A DNA stretch of 64,000 bases from Pyronema omphalodes (Eukaryota; Ascomycota; Pezizomycetes; Pezizales; Pyronemataceae). Below the pieces are notes generated by a model. That model was not told the origin of the DNA, did no database searches, and worked only from the letters and a program-made list of their open reading frames with translations. The stretch spans positions 310,001 through 374,000 of the forward strand of contig JAJJXM010000053.1 in assembly GCA_024516155.1 (NCBI GenBank), read 5' to 3'. This document shows, piece by piece, positions 23,424 to 36,948 of this stretch (positions within the stretch are counted from its first letter, which is position 1; each line of letters opens with the position of its first letter). The position numbers and the translations under genes are program-made.

Positions 23424-26400
23424 ATTCCGATGCTGAAAATGACATGGGACTTCCCCGCGCCGTTGCATGACGCTGGGTATTTTGCATCAATGCAGTGTTG
23501 GACATTTAATCGGGGTATCGTCTCGGTAAGACCTTGGAATATTTGCAATTTTCTGTGCCCCGTTATTACGCATTGAGTGGCGTCTAATGAGTGTGCGTTG
23601 CCATGTATGTCACATGGAAGGGTTATGACTAGAGGTATGTTTATGTGCGGTCACGTTATGTCACTCGTCTCGTGCTATTCCTAAATGGGTATGGTTAGGA
23701 TTTGAACCGCACATATCCGTCGTCCAATTCACCCGTCTGCACCTAACAACAGGTGACGTTCTAGTGTTTATAGCTCTACAACCATGCCTCCAGATTCAAT
23801 TTTATAACTGCAGGATTATTCTCCAAGCTCCATTTCACCATTCTTCAACCATTCAATAGACTATTTTTTTTACTGCTAGGTGGTGAAAATGTTGGCGTTG
23901 GGGAGTGTATTCTGCTTGGCGACCCCTGCCACGCTACCTTGACTACATAGGTGTCCGGCGCCGTACACCAACGGGCTATCATTTCAACCCTTGAGTGGTA
24001 CATAAATCCGAAAAATAAGCTTTCTGTCGGATGCTGCCCTTCAATAACAACTGCCATCAGTTCCTGTAACGGCTGAAATATCACAAGCTTGCTCCACTTA
24101 TTATTTTACCGTTGCGGATTGGCATCTCCGCTTTAATTGGCATGATATGATTTATATACAAGCGATTAATTATATTCCACGCAATACAAACGGTCAACGC
24201 CAGTCATTGCCCCATATCCCACCATCCGAGAATGCCATGCTGCATAAAAAATGTTACTGGGCATAAAATATGTACGGAATGATTAAAAAAAATACCAAGC
24301 CTTAAAACTCCCCGTCCATCCCGCCCTACCGAGGCATTGTGATTACCACAATTCGTCTCCGGATAAGAGCACCATCCACATCTATCACTGCCACGTCTCT
24401 ATAGTTCAAGCGCAGAGAAGATTATGTAAGGCCATCAACTCCCCAAAATAACCCATTTTACTTATCGGCCTCGGTCCTCTCTTTCACACAAATGCATACA
24501 CGGACTCGGGAGGAAAATCCGGTTTCGAAATATTTTTTTTCTCTTTGCGTCGCAATGACTATTTTTGTTGAGAGCTTCTGGTGATTTATTGGCTTTTGAC
24601 TCGAAATGTATTGAGGCCTTCTTTTGGCATGCCACGTTTCCTCGTTTGTTCAGCTTCACAGTCTTTTTGACTCGCCGCCTCGGTGCTTGTCGGTGTTGGT
24701 TGATTAGGCTTCTTTCTTTGCTGTTCTGTGTACTTGATTAGATTTTTTGTTTCGATTGTAGGGTTAGGGGTTACCTACTTGAGCTATCTTCGGAATTGCT
24801 CGGCGCAGGATTTAGGATCTTGCTGATATCCATTGTGAATCAAAATTGATGGCTACACGAAAATCTTTGTTTGAAATTGTGGAAACAACGCGAATTAAAT
24901 GCTTTGGATCTTCGTTGATGTGTCGCTTGGTTGTTGTGAGTTGCGTGGTTGTGTTGTGGTGGGGTGTGGTGTGCGATAGCGCGGTGGTGAGATAACCTCT
25001 GTCCGTTTGTCCGAAGATTTGAAGCGGTCGATGTCCCGACTTTAAACCAGAATTTCAGACGCAAGGAGGAACCTGGCTTTCCTTCTGAACCGTCTCGGCC
25101 TATGTTTAGCTAGGCAATATGCGTGTCTTTGAAACGCAGCCGAAGGAAAATGTCGCCTCCCTTCTCACTCCCTCTCATCCCTCCCGGAGAGTTGATGCCA
25201 CCCTTATCCATCAATCCCTCCCGGTCTCTTCCAGGCAACTCTCTCTCCCCACCACCACAGGGCTGTAGAAAAAACGTTTACAGTAACATCAGGGAAGTGG
25301 ACCCACCTTCCTCGCAACCTCGAAAAATCCCCTAGATTAAACAAGCTTCCGGTAGTGTCCTTAGTTACAGGGCTAGTACCTTATTTACCGTCATCCGCTG
25401 CGGAATATACCACAACCATCAATGCTATTTACCCTCAAAATATTGACCCACTGCGCCCAATTATGTTTTGTACCTTGCTAGAGAATGTTTTTTTCGGCGA
25501 AAACATCAAAGTAACTCATCTATCTGAATCACAAGTTCGCTTATCCGGTCAAAACACAGTTCTGACCTTGCCGAGTCACCGCATACTGAGATCTGTCTGA
25601 AAGCCAAGATAAAACGGTGATGCGGGTGGACCAATCCAAAATTTAATGAGGGTGTGAGGCATGGCCAGCACGTGTAGCCAGGATGATATTTGGCTATGTA
25701 TCCGGAAGCACAACATCATCCAGCATCGGAAACCTGCAATATCTATGGTCCGGATGATTTACCAAATGCCGAATTTAAAGGTTCGTTTGTTATGAAGAAC
25801 CGTTTTGAATTGCAAAAGTACCGATTTTGAACCCAAAGTCGGGGAATAATTAGGTGCTTACTGAGTCACTGCATGGCGCTGTGGTACCATCAGCGTTCAG
25901 GCATATTCAATTGATTTGATAGGGCTGAAGATTTGTGCTGCGTGATTGGACGCACGAAAGTCAAGCTAAATAATAGTCAAGCTAATACACGTGCTTGTGT
26001 ACATAAGCAGCTAAGCTAACTTGACTTCACGTCATAGATCAGCGACTCTTCGAGAAGGAAGATATGCCTGCTCTGCTTTTCTCCTGCTGAAATGGAAGTC
26101 GGGAAAAAGTGAATTTCTCATTTTACGCGTAAGTTCTCGGACCAACGGCTGACCAACGTAATATCTGTCTCTCCATTGATTAATAAAGCCTATACGGATG
26201 CTTTTCCTTGTAACTCGCCATGAATCCGATCCACCTACCTATACTCAAAACCAACCATGTCGTAAGTGTGAATTTGATGTTCAGGACTATCTATTCTGTA
26301 GCGCCGGACGTATCGTCACGATGGATAATCCGAGAGAGAGCCGGATATCGAAGGCTTAATCCTGCTTCATAGGACGAGTCTCATGAGTGCTCACTCGCAA

Positions 26401-29400
26401 CGGCTTGCTCCGAGGACGGTTTTTCGTCGCAGGATCACAAATCCATAGTCCAGGGAGAAAATTTCTCGATTTCCCATTCACAATTGTATAGACTATCGAT
26501 TCTCCCGAAACTATCATCCGGTGATGATTTGCATGTTTCCCGTGGTTCGTGCTCGTGGGGTCCACGGGCCGGGGGTGGGGTGGGGTGAGGTAGGGATGAA
26601 ACACATCGAATGCAGGGTTGAAAAGACAAAACGGTTTGTAATTTTAGTATAGATCCATCTCGGAACTTTATGCCCGACTAGAGTAGGACGGTCCGAGCAT
26701 CCACAAGCACAAGTGTTCCGGGTGTTTGGGTACGCTCGTCATCTTCTCTCCTAGATGTTTAGAAGCCACTGTTTACCACCCGTTGATACCTGGGCCAGGT
26801 TCCGTCGAAATCTCCGTCGCGAGCTTAAATTTTGGCGTCGTTTCAACTGCTGGTAAATTGTTGAACACTCTACCCACGAAACATCAAAATACAGAAAACG
26901 CGGAGTTGGTTCGTAAATTGGAAGTTGGTACGAGCGCCCTTATTCTCCGTGTTGCCGGGGGTTCAGTTCCCTACAACCCAGCATGCAAAAGTTCCATATT
27001 AACGCTACAGCCACCCGTACTATAATCTGGAGATCTGTATGTCGTGCAGATACGCCTTAAGCTCAAGTGAAGAGGGGTGCATAAGCGTAGATGAAAGTGC
27101 ACGGAGAATCACTCGATATGCGTGTTGCCTGTCAACGTGCGCAGCTGGGCACGGGCACGTATACGCGTTCCGGGAATAGTTTTATTTCTAGGAGTAACTG
27201 GTACATGTCTAGATCCACGGATTACCGGGTAGACGTAGACATCTTCGTAGGTTTTCCGCCCGCTCCGTCGAGATGAAGGGAGGATCACCAAGGGTGGAGT
27301 GGAAACGTCGGACGGTATCCTAACATATAATTTTAGTCGTTGAAACCTCGGCTGTATGGTGCTTCAAGTTCTCTCCTCGGGTTATCCAATATCCGAATGC
27401 TTTTTATACGCAGTTTTTCATCATTGCCAATTGATTATTTCGTCATTGCGGAGTAATTCACTAACGTATGACTTACTCGGCCCAGTCGAGGCGATCATTT
27501 AAAGAGCACAATATCTCAGAAACGTCAGCTAACCCTGAAGGCACCACCGAGCATGATGCCGTATGTTCACACATACGACGATCACCCCACACCTTAAGAT
27601 CACCCGATAGCACTAGCCATGATCCATCGTGCATAAACGGGCACGGGCACGAGCACGGGGACAGGAAGCTCAAACAGCACATGTAGTAGGCTAACTACCG
27701 TCAAATCTGCTTATTCTAGAACGTGCAATTTCATGCGTAACATCTTTTCCAATCTTCCAAAACTCACCCCTATGTAACACATCCATAGCTCCCTCGTGTG
27801 ACCACCACATGCCCCGGATCAAAACGGCATAACGCATAAAATAATGGCTTCTAGAAAACCCTCAATATAATTTCCCGGAATTTTATGTGCATGTCTATGT
27901 CTATCGGCATCGGCATCGGCACCGGTTAAATAAATACATAGTGCAAGGTGGCTACAAATTTCCCGAGTGATTTCTTACATACATGCATACATCGATACAT
28001 ACATACGGTTTATGTAGCTATCTAGCCGTTAGATTCATGAACCGATCCCGAGATCAAATTTCCGTGGAAGATGCATATATTTATGCGGGCTGTGTTTGCT
28101 ACAAATACCCGTATAGCACAGCCTGGGAGCCTGGGATATACAGCCGAGATGCCTACATGCAATTCATCGGAAGTTCTTGCATAGTTTAGATTTTGAATAA
28201 CCGTTTGATTCCTCGGCTGTGAATAAAAACCATTATTTGTATTATGCAGGTAATTCTCCGTAATGCATTTGGTGGTCATGCAATTCCTTCTGATTGGTGC
28301 CCTGTCTTTCTCACGGCTTTCATAACGTAAACCCTATCCTTGGCATAATTTCCTTTCAGTCTGGATTGGTGAAGAATATTTTCCACGGTCACAGTGAAAT
28401 TACCCGAGTAAGGTGCAAGCTATCAATATGTGATCGCTATTTATGCACCTCCCGACCTTCTATTTCTGCCCTACGTGTTCCGCCAGGCGTCGGGTAGAAG
28501 AGGATTCATCTTATATCCCCCGCAACTTCTCCCGTTTTAAAGCGCTTTCTACCGCAGGGCGCAAGCTTTGATAAATTAAGATTTAAGCCTTCTTCTTCTT
28601 CACTTCTAGAAGGCCCACTATGTACACCAGCCGAAAGCCACTCGGGGATGAACACGTGCGCTATTCTGCATTTCTCCTTACTTTGAAAGATCACCGCATG
28701 ATTTATATAGACTAGAGACCACACTGATACAGCCTTATATATGTCACATTAGATCTACATATGGATGCGCTGTGTTAAAGGCATAAATAGGTAGGGAGCT
28801 GGATCTTATGGCTACAGCTACAGCCTTACTCTGCATGCGCCCCTTGAAGGAGTTGAAGCACCGCTACTAATTATTAGCCTTGAAGTTTATGGTGTCACAC
28901 ACGAATAGTTTTTATTCAATCCTTCCGACGGCTTCCAGAAGGTCGTTATTTTTGAACGCAGAACCCAATTCCTGGCCGTGTATTGTCTTCTATATTTCTA
29001 TATTTCATCTCAACCTTCTACGTCCCTTCCGATAGCCCCAGTTATTTGTTGGCCTTGCCTATGAGTTGTAAGCTGTAAGTTGTAAGCCCGTCTTTCCTTC
29101 CGTCGGAAATAGGAAACCAAATAAAAAAACTAACGGCCAACCAACAACGTCAACAACAACAATAACAATAACAACGAATCTCATTTCGACTCCCTATTTA
29201 TTGTAACTAATTACCTACATATTTACTTAGCCTTCCCGAGTTAACGGGATTTGTAACGACTCTCCAGGCTTGAAATTCGAATTTTGCTGCATGGTTGGCT
29301 AATACACCATACATCCCACATGCCGTATGTCTTACATCCTGTAGATCACCCGTTGCCGTCGGGAACTTACATTAAAGAAAGGCATCTTAAAAATTGCAGA

Positions 29401-31355
29401 CGGGACGGATACCCACATACGTAACCATGCAACTACTAACCTTTCATGAAATATATTCCCGACGGGTATGGGTATATAGGTATACGGGTATGAAAAAAAA
29501 CAACGGAGATTTTTTGTGACAAGAGGAAGAAGAAATTTTGGATAGCTACCTATGTATCTATGTCACTATACGCACTTTGATCACTATGTGTGTGGTGGAT
29601 ACATTTGTCCTGCAGATGTGCTAGATATTGCATATTGCACATTATGGTTCTGTTGACTTTTAAGTGCATAGCAGTAAACGGGCTGGTTCTACGCCAGATG
29701 CTCCATATATGCATCATGCTCCATACATATGCTCCATGTGCTCCCCATGCTCCACATACTCCATGCGTCCCACCTACTCCACATCCACCACTTACGTCAC
29801 ATGGCGTTGCACGAGGATACAAAGGATACAAAGCCCACCTCAAGAAGCCACAACCACAAAAACCAATAACGTAGCTAAACGACAGCCACTATTATGTAGT
29901 GCCATTCACCAGCAGTGTTACACTATGCAAATTTACAACGCCACATAGCAGCATTGCTCTAGAGGCGCCACATTTCTGTAATTAAATCAATTTTCCTTCG
30001 TTTGATTACAACTAGATCATAGCGCAGTAATAGTAACAGTAACAGTAAGTTGTTTATGATTCGAACACGAGTATCTCAGTATGTACTATAGAAGTTCGTT
30101 ATTCTTAATTATGACATGCTTCACTATGAATCACTCTGTTTTGATTTTTAATTTTGTTGGCTTGGCGCTAGTTTTTGACACCAGTGTCGATCGTTGTTGT
30201 TGTTTTTCTCTGACATTTCCAACATCACAAACCTAACTTTCTTCCTCGTGTGAAAATCATTTTTCTTAGTTTAGTTTACACCGATACATACACCATAACC
30301 TCGCTTCCGTATAGCAGCGAGCTTGTCATCTGTAAATCCCCCAAAGCTCGGACAAAGACCGGTGTGTGATGATGTCTCTCACGTTCTCTCAGTCCGCGTC
30401 CGGTCCATCGCTTAAAACCGCACAACAAGATCATCGCAGAAAAACACCGAGAAAGGGTTAGTCTATTATTCCTGCGCACTGTCGTTGCACGGGGTATCAC
30501 TAAGGATCTAATGATCTAAGGGCCTAGCATAGTTTTTTGTCTGTGGTATGTGGACTAGTAACCGATATCGATAAGTTGATACATACATATCGATAACTAT
30601 GGTGGACAACGGACGTGCGAAAAAAAGACTTGCGGCTTATGTATATAGGATAGTAGAAGTACTCTCACTTTAGAAGCACAAAATACATACCACGGTACCA
30701 CGGTACTACGGTCCACGGTTCCACGGTTTAACTTCACCAGAGCCCACGTATATGGGCAAAAATAGTTTACATTCGGATCAACTTCGGCTAGAATTTTTCT
30801 TACCACCATAGAGACATCATGGGAAATATCTCAAGGGATGATCCATGAAAATATCTCCTCGATACATAGCTTGTACCTGTACATAGAAAGACACTGACTA
30901 GTCTAACCGTTGCGCATTAGATGGTGCTGTTACGGTGTAACCACGTAGCTGTTTTTTTTTTTGTCTTTTCTTTTCTTTTCTTTTGGAAAGTAAGTTTGAT
31001 TTGGTTTCGTTTGTTAAATGGATGTCTATTCCCTACTGTACTATTTCACCTGATGAACAACACAGCGCTGAGCAGCATGAGTGGAATGAGCGGAAGGAGT
31101 AGCATGAGTAGGGTATATGATGGACCGAGTATGATACATCATTCTTTTATTTTTTTTACATAGATTTCAATTCCATTCCATTCCATTCCATCATTTTCCT
31201 TTCTCGTTTTTTTCATTTTCCGTTCATCATTTTCTGCGATTTACCTTCTATATCCTCGCAGCTCGCTTCAGGCTTCTCGCTTCTCGCTTCCTCGGGTCTG
31301 GGAATCGTTACTTGGTAACTCGATCCGTTCTAACAGGGAATAACGAAAACAGCTA

Positions 31356-31710
31356 CAGTCGAACCTCTTTATAAGAGTACGCTGGGACCGGAGGGGTGTA
31401 CTCTTATAATGACGAAACTCTTCGATAGAGGTTGGCTTGGCGCGAGTGATTGCTTGAGACCCGGCGCGCTGGGGGTGATGTGTACTGCTCCTCAGCCCAA
31501 GGTAGTGCATTAGCGCCACCTTAGCACGAGTATACCCTGCTCACATACCTCTATCATAAGAGTATGCTAACAATTTTTCGCATTTCCTTAAGAGTATTTT
31601 AGTATCGAGGTTACTCTTATTTCCCATACAAAAATCGTCGGGACCACGGCTATACACTCTTATGAAGAGGTTATTCTTACAATTGGTACGCTTATAAAAA
31701 GGTTCGACTG
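31356..31710. mobile_element. MITE, Tc1/mariner-pogo type, 355 bp
   Basis: The element begins CAGTCGAACCTCTTTATAAG and ends with the inverse, TATAAAAAGGTTCGACTG. The terminal inverted repeats match at about 23 of 25 positions. TA lies directly outside both ends (31354-31355 and 31711-31712), the target-site duplication of the Tc1/mariner superfamily. The inside has several AAGAGTA/TACTCTT motifs and no transposase frame, so it is non-autonomous. Fungal pogo/Fot1-type elements have similar size and ends. No second copy was noticed in the window. Confidence 0.85.
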
Positions 31711-34700
31711 TAACTGTACGGTAAACGACCACGACAACAACGACGACCACAACGGAAACGCCGAACTAGTGTAGTTTGTACGTACATACTTAGTTTGTAA
31801 ACAGGTAGAGTGCCTGTATCGTATGTAAGAGGTACCGCCCGAAAACCGAAAACCGAACACCGAAAAGCGAAAAGCGAAAAGCGAAACCATAAATGAGAAA
31901 TTAATCAGAAATTAATCAGAAACATTTACCGCGCCGCACCGGTTTCGGGATGAGCCGTCGCCCGCTGCCCGCCGCCCGCGGACTACAGTAGAGTAGAGTA
32001 GAGTAGACATGTATAGATGAAGTTTTGAATACAATGAAGCTGCGTTCGGTATTTTGGGTTTGAAAACGGATTTGGATTAAACTTTATTAGAGTTGGAAAG
32101 TTACTTAAAGTGATACTGAAGTGATACATACAGCATACATATCCAAGTTCCAATGGTTACCCTTTGAATCCATCGACCTTTGCTCAATCAAATTGCAACC
32201 AAATCCAAATTCTATCAAGTTCTACATACCCATACCCATACCCATACATACGGTGCACCACCATACCCACCTGCTCCTGCTTCTATGTACTCCGACTCCT
32301 ACTCCTACTTCCGCATCTACGTCCATACCAACTCCCGCTCTATTTCCGTTTAGCGAAGCTATGTACCTGACCCTACCTAGCCCGCAGTCCGTCGGTTGGC
32401 CGTTGATGCGGGCATATATGTATGTATGCAAGTGGTGATCCGACGAGCGAAGTGCGGCGACGGCAAACCGGCGGATTGTAGGTACATACATACATATGTA
32501 TCCATAAGGAGTCAAAAAAAAAGATTTTCATCATCCACTACATATCAACGGCATGCAGAGCTCCTGATTATCATTTAAAACCGCTCGTGGACCCCACTCT
32601 CCCTTCTACCCCCACCTCATGGAGTCGGGTAGTGATGGTGGTGATGGATGATGGTGATGGATATCCGAGCTGCAGGGGGATTGGATTGGAATATCACTCG
32701 GCCGGTTAAGATAGGATACATCGGAGTCCCTGACCTGACGCAGCCGACCACTGGGACTGGGTATGACAATACAATAGCCTTGTCCGTAGATATTCATCTC
32801 AACCCACCACATGTACCCACCCATACTCTTTTTCACAGAACTGAACTGGATGGATTCTACATATGGACAATGGACCATGGTAGCCCCCTGACGGCAAGGT
32901 GACGAAGCTTCAGCCGATGATGGCCGCAATCCGTTGCGACTCATCCTGCATATTGAATGCAGCCCGTTTAGTGTTGCAATCCGCGGGGCTGGCTAGCCTC
33001 GCAAAATTCCCTAGTACATACGACTGCCACCATAAAGATGTAGGTACATATAGGTGGATTCATGACTGTAGACGGTGATGGTCATGGTAATCATGGTAAT
33101 CGTGATGATTATCATGGTAATCATAATGGTGGCATGAACGGTGTATTCTCATGATTTTCATCATTCATCATTCCCGGCGTCAGTAATGATGAAAAACCTC
33201 AAACTTCTCTCTCCCTCTCTCTCTAAAGTAATAATTACCCGTACGATACAACTCATTACGATGCAATTGGATGGAAAAATGATGATATTTTCCAGAAAAA
33301 AAAAAAGAAACCCCCATCTTACCAGTTTCAAAATCCCAATTGAACGGATGATTTACCTCCCCAAGTCAAGTCTCAAGACTCGATACAGTCCGAGTCCGAG
33401 CGTTCCTCCCCTCCCCGCGTGCTCCACAAACTACTTCCAAGATTCCAAGGTTCCAACCATTGCACGTTGCCCGTTGCTCGTTCCGGCTGTCTGTCTACCC
33501 GGCGACTCGCCGAACCTCTTTAGCGCGACGAAGCGTGAAGTGAAGGCTTTAAGCTATGTAGTAAGCTAGAACATATGTAACTGAACCACGAACGACACAC
33601 ACTGAACCGTCGTTAATTTTAGCGCGGCGTATGTACATATGTATGCGGCTACAAATGGTGCATATACACTACTTTGGCTACATATATAGTCATACATAGT
33701 CATACATAGTTATACCTTAGTATGGTGTCCTACATACATACATACAGGTACCATACATACGGACAAGAAAAAAAACCAGCAAACCAGCAAACCAAAACCA
33801 CAAAGCCTGAAACTGCGGAGTGCATTGCATAACACTATTCGGATTATCACTTGCATTTCGCAATTCGCAATTCGCAATTCGGGGGGTTTTTTTCTTTTTC
33901 TTTTTTTCTTTTCTTTTTCTTTTTTTTTGCTACTGGAGAAGGTCCTGCCGATGTCTTTTTCTTTGCCTGTCTGTCTGTATGCCATTTCACCCACACACCC
34001 ACCATCCATCCACAGTATACTGTTCCTGTTCCTGTTCCTGTTCCTGAAAAAAAAAAGAAAAGAATTCCCCGAACGAACGAACGAACGAACGGTAAAAAGC
34101 AGGAACCACCATATGGTCCATGGTTACACACAGCCTTTCCACCCCTCTTCTCGCCTCATTCATTTTCGGAGAAAATCTCACGAGGATCCAGAAGGGAGAA
34201 AACTCACGTGCCTGATAGATGATAGATGATAGATGATATGTAGATAGATGGATGATGATGATAAGTGAGAATCGAGATGCAGTACATAAGCCAGATGCCA
34301 CTTCTGCTTCTGCTGCTGCTGCTGATAATGATGCTGATGGATGCAAAATAAACACAACTACGCCTACGCCTCCTCAAGAAATATTCCTGCCATACCTATG
34401 CCATGCCTCTACACTACATAACATAACATAAACCACCACATAGTAACACAATATTCCCTACTACACCACACGAATCGATACAAAGCATGTAAATAACGCC
34501 ACGATTCCATAGCGGAACAGCCACTCCGTGTTGGTACGATCAGTGCTTACCTGACTCGATGGGGGGGATAATATAGTGTTAGTTACATAGAACTTTCGTC
34601 CGTCCGGGAACTATCCATATCCATAATCCATCCACTTATCCACTCCACTTATCCACGGCCCAATGAACCCCTCCATCTATTAAAGTTGAATAAGGGAATA

Positions 34701-35325
34701 CGCCCGAAAAGATTTTCTGACCAACCGTTTATATTGATTTCGCTAAATCAGGATCATCAGTACACCAATCCTGATAGGTGTATAAAAATATGACCCCTAT
34801 ATGTATGCATATTTTCAAAGCGTCACATTTCCATCAATCAATCAATCACGGTAAAGCAAAAAAAGAAAACAAATCCCGAGCAGAGCAATATGTGTGCTTT
34901 TGTATTAAAACCATCGTTATATCCAATAAAGTCATTCCACATGCGCATCATACTACTCATTGATTCGTCCTCATAAAATAAAACCCTCGCAAATCGTAAA
35001 ACAAAGGAAATGATCGTCTGATCTCGTCGTAAAGAAAATGTAAAAAAAAAAAACAACTCAACGCCATCCCATGTTAACAATAACCGCCAAATGCAGCCAA
35101 CACCGGCATCAGAAACAAAGGAACCCCCTTGTCGTCATCGTGAATGTAAAAGCCATACCCATTTTCTACACCTTCTCTCGAGTATGCTCTACGTCCCCTT
35201 ACAAGAAATGAATAACGGCCACCAGAGCACGAAAAAAATATCGAAACCAAACACCCGTAAAGTGAATGGAAGTAGATATTAATAAAATCCATCGTCCATC
35301 GTCCATCGTCATTAGGTAAAAATGA
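31711..35325. repeat. Intergenic region with many microsatellites
   Basis: No gene is supported. Simple repeats include CCGAAAA/GCGAAAA units at 31835-31885, AGAGT units near 31985, TACATA-type repeats at several places, GGTAATCAT-like units at about 33080-33125, GCAATTC units near 33855, TGTTCC x4 (34021-34046), GAAC x5 (34071-34091), GATGATA units (34216-34240) and a CTG/CTT tract near 34303. Open frames of up to 134 codons here translate these repeats. Confidence 0.6.
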
Positions 35326-36948
35326 TTACCAGAACGCACGGCTCAGGAATCGCTGTCTCGCACTTGAAGACATCCGAGCCTTCTTTGGTACTCGCTTGTG
35401 ACCATTGTTCTTCTTTGGTGCACGTTTTTGGGTGCGCGAACGGGTGACACGGACTAGCTGTAGGGGCTTCTTGACTAGTAAGTCGCTAGTTATAGTTTCC
35501 TCGGAAATGGTATCGGGCAATTCAAGAATTTCTCTCTCGGTATCATACTCTGTTGCATATCCGGAGTCCCTCGATGGGTAGGTCGGGCGCTGGATCTTTT
35601 TGTCTCCGTCCAAAGTCTCAACATCGATATCATCTTCGTCGGTGCTGCTCACGCTGGTGGCAGGCGAGTTACACAAACTCTCGTCCGAGAATCCATTGCG
35701 AGACTCATCGCAGCTGGTCAATCCATCATCTACATAATCACTGCGCTCGGTAGGCTCGGGAGAAGAGACGCAAGCCTCAAAGTCGGAAAGGATGTCTTCG
35801 ATAATAGGAAAGTGCGGGATTTCCTTCATCATTGCTGGTGCGGCCGGAGGCTTGGAAAAATCAAGACCGCCGCTAATGGCGGCCATTTCGATAAAGTGAC
35901 CGAAAGATTGAACAGATGATGCGGATGATCCTCCATCTTCGAGCTGCTCCATGCTCATGATATCAAACCCAGATTGCTCTTCAGGAACGTGGATAGAGAG
36001 ACTACCCATGGTGGAAGTGAGCCCAACGGGTCTGGGTGGAATTGCCGGGGGAGGGCCGCGCTCTATCCGAAAGGAAGGAGTGCGGAATGCTCCTAGTTTT
36101 CTGCTGGCCTCCTTACGTCTTGCCTCTTCAATGACGCGGGCCAGCTCTCGCTGGACTGTTTCTAATCCAGACATAAGTGTAAAGTTAATGTCGTCAAGTG
36201 CGGATATCTCTTCCTGCTCTAGGATCGTTTGTAAGATGCTGTGTCGTGATGGAGGTGGATGGACGTCAGGTTGATGGATAGGTTCTTGTATATGATGATG
36301 CTGGGTCGAGGTAGGATCAATTGGTTGGGTGTTCAACACCTGTGTCTGAGTGGTGCATAAAACTGAGGTCGTGATACGTGGGTCGTTAGAATTATCGTTA
36401 ACCTTCGAGGGGGCGCGTTCCTATTATCTGTTAGTTGCTGCAATGATAGACCATTGAATGATAGACCACTGTCAATCCCACTTACCTCGTCAAGCTTCTC
36501 GGGTACCGACTGTGCGGGCTTCTGTTCAACGGCCTTAATTCGAGATGAGGGAGCGGGAACCGTCTGGGGTTGTTCCATTATATATTGTTCCATCTTTGCT
36601 TTACCAATCTACTCCCATTCAGGTTAGCGCTCAGCTGCGTTGTCCGCTCGGAAGCGTTGAACAAGAAGGGATAAGCACCTCTTGTGCGCGCCACGCCATT
36701 TGAGTGTCGAGCCAAACGACGCCAAACGCTGACAAGGTAAATAGCCAAAGCTGGCTAAAATAGAGCGCAGTAACCAACGTTGCCGCGAGGTACGCTAGAG
36801 GCGCAATGAACAATGTGCCATCTACATCAGAAGATGTCAATCTCGGAATTGGAAAAAACACCATCTCCAAGAATATCATTTCCACAAACACTGAAAGGAA
36901 GGATAAGAGACCTCTAATGGATCCTGCGGATGCTGAAATAGTAGTCAT
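35326..36948 (-). CDS. Lineage-specific protein: three membrane helices plus disordered tail
   Basis: Proposed minus-strand exons are 36679-36948, 36486-36608 and 35326-36420 (about 495 residues). Exon 1 encodes three hydrophobic helices (LLSFLSVFVEMIFLEMVFF; LFIAPLAYLAATLVTALYF; LWLFTLSAFGVVWL). The first intron (70 bp, donor GTGCTT, GCTAAC branch point, GTAG acceptor) keeps the frame into IGKAKMEQ, and the second (65 bp, GTAAGT...AATAG) is strong. The rest is hydrophilic and low in complexity, with a short helical segment (ALDDINFTLMSGLETVQREL, then ARVIEEARRKE) and a basic end (KKNNGHKRVPKK). Alternatively two genes exist, a 105-residue membrane protein and a 400-residue soluble protein starting at 36593, because donor GTGCTT is weak. 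I recognise no family. Confidence 0.55.

Larger units (their letters stand above)
17119..31355. other. Gene-free stretch of about 14 kb
   Basis: I find no coding region with family resemblance, plausible splicing and length. The open frames are short (under about 120 codons), overlap on both strands and carry random-looking sequence. There is no intact transposase or reverse transcriptase. CpG remains common, so strong RIP is not evident by eye. Local features are a telomere-like stem-loop at 19159-19195, a 10-bp inverted repeat around 23363-23423, a Ser/Pro-rich open frame at 25123-25335 of doubtful status, G/C-rich CGGGCACGGGCACG units near 27640, CGGCAT units near 27905, and (ATTCC)4 at about 31169. 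Confidence 0.5.

Noticed and set aside
25123..25600. Ser/Pro-rich open frame followed by a second short frame, possible small gene
   Set aside because: No plausible intron joins the two frames, and neither has a recognisable domain or signal peptide. Left as possible but unsupported.
17119..31355. Possible regional centromere
   Set aside because: The region is not strongly AT-rich, keeps CpG, and lacks the nested transposons usual for fungal centromeres. No direct evidence.
33820..34355. Several overlapping open frames of 75-134 codons on both strands
   Set aside because: They encode Phe/Lys/Ser runs from T-rich, TGTTCC and GAAC microsatellites and overlap one another in many frames.
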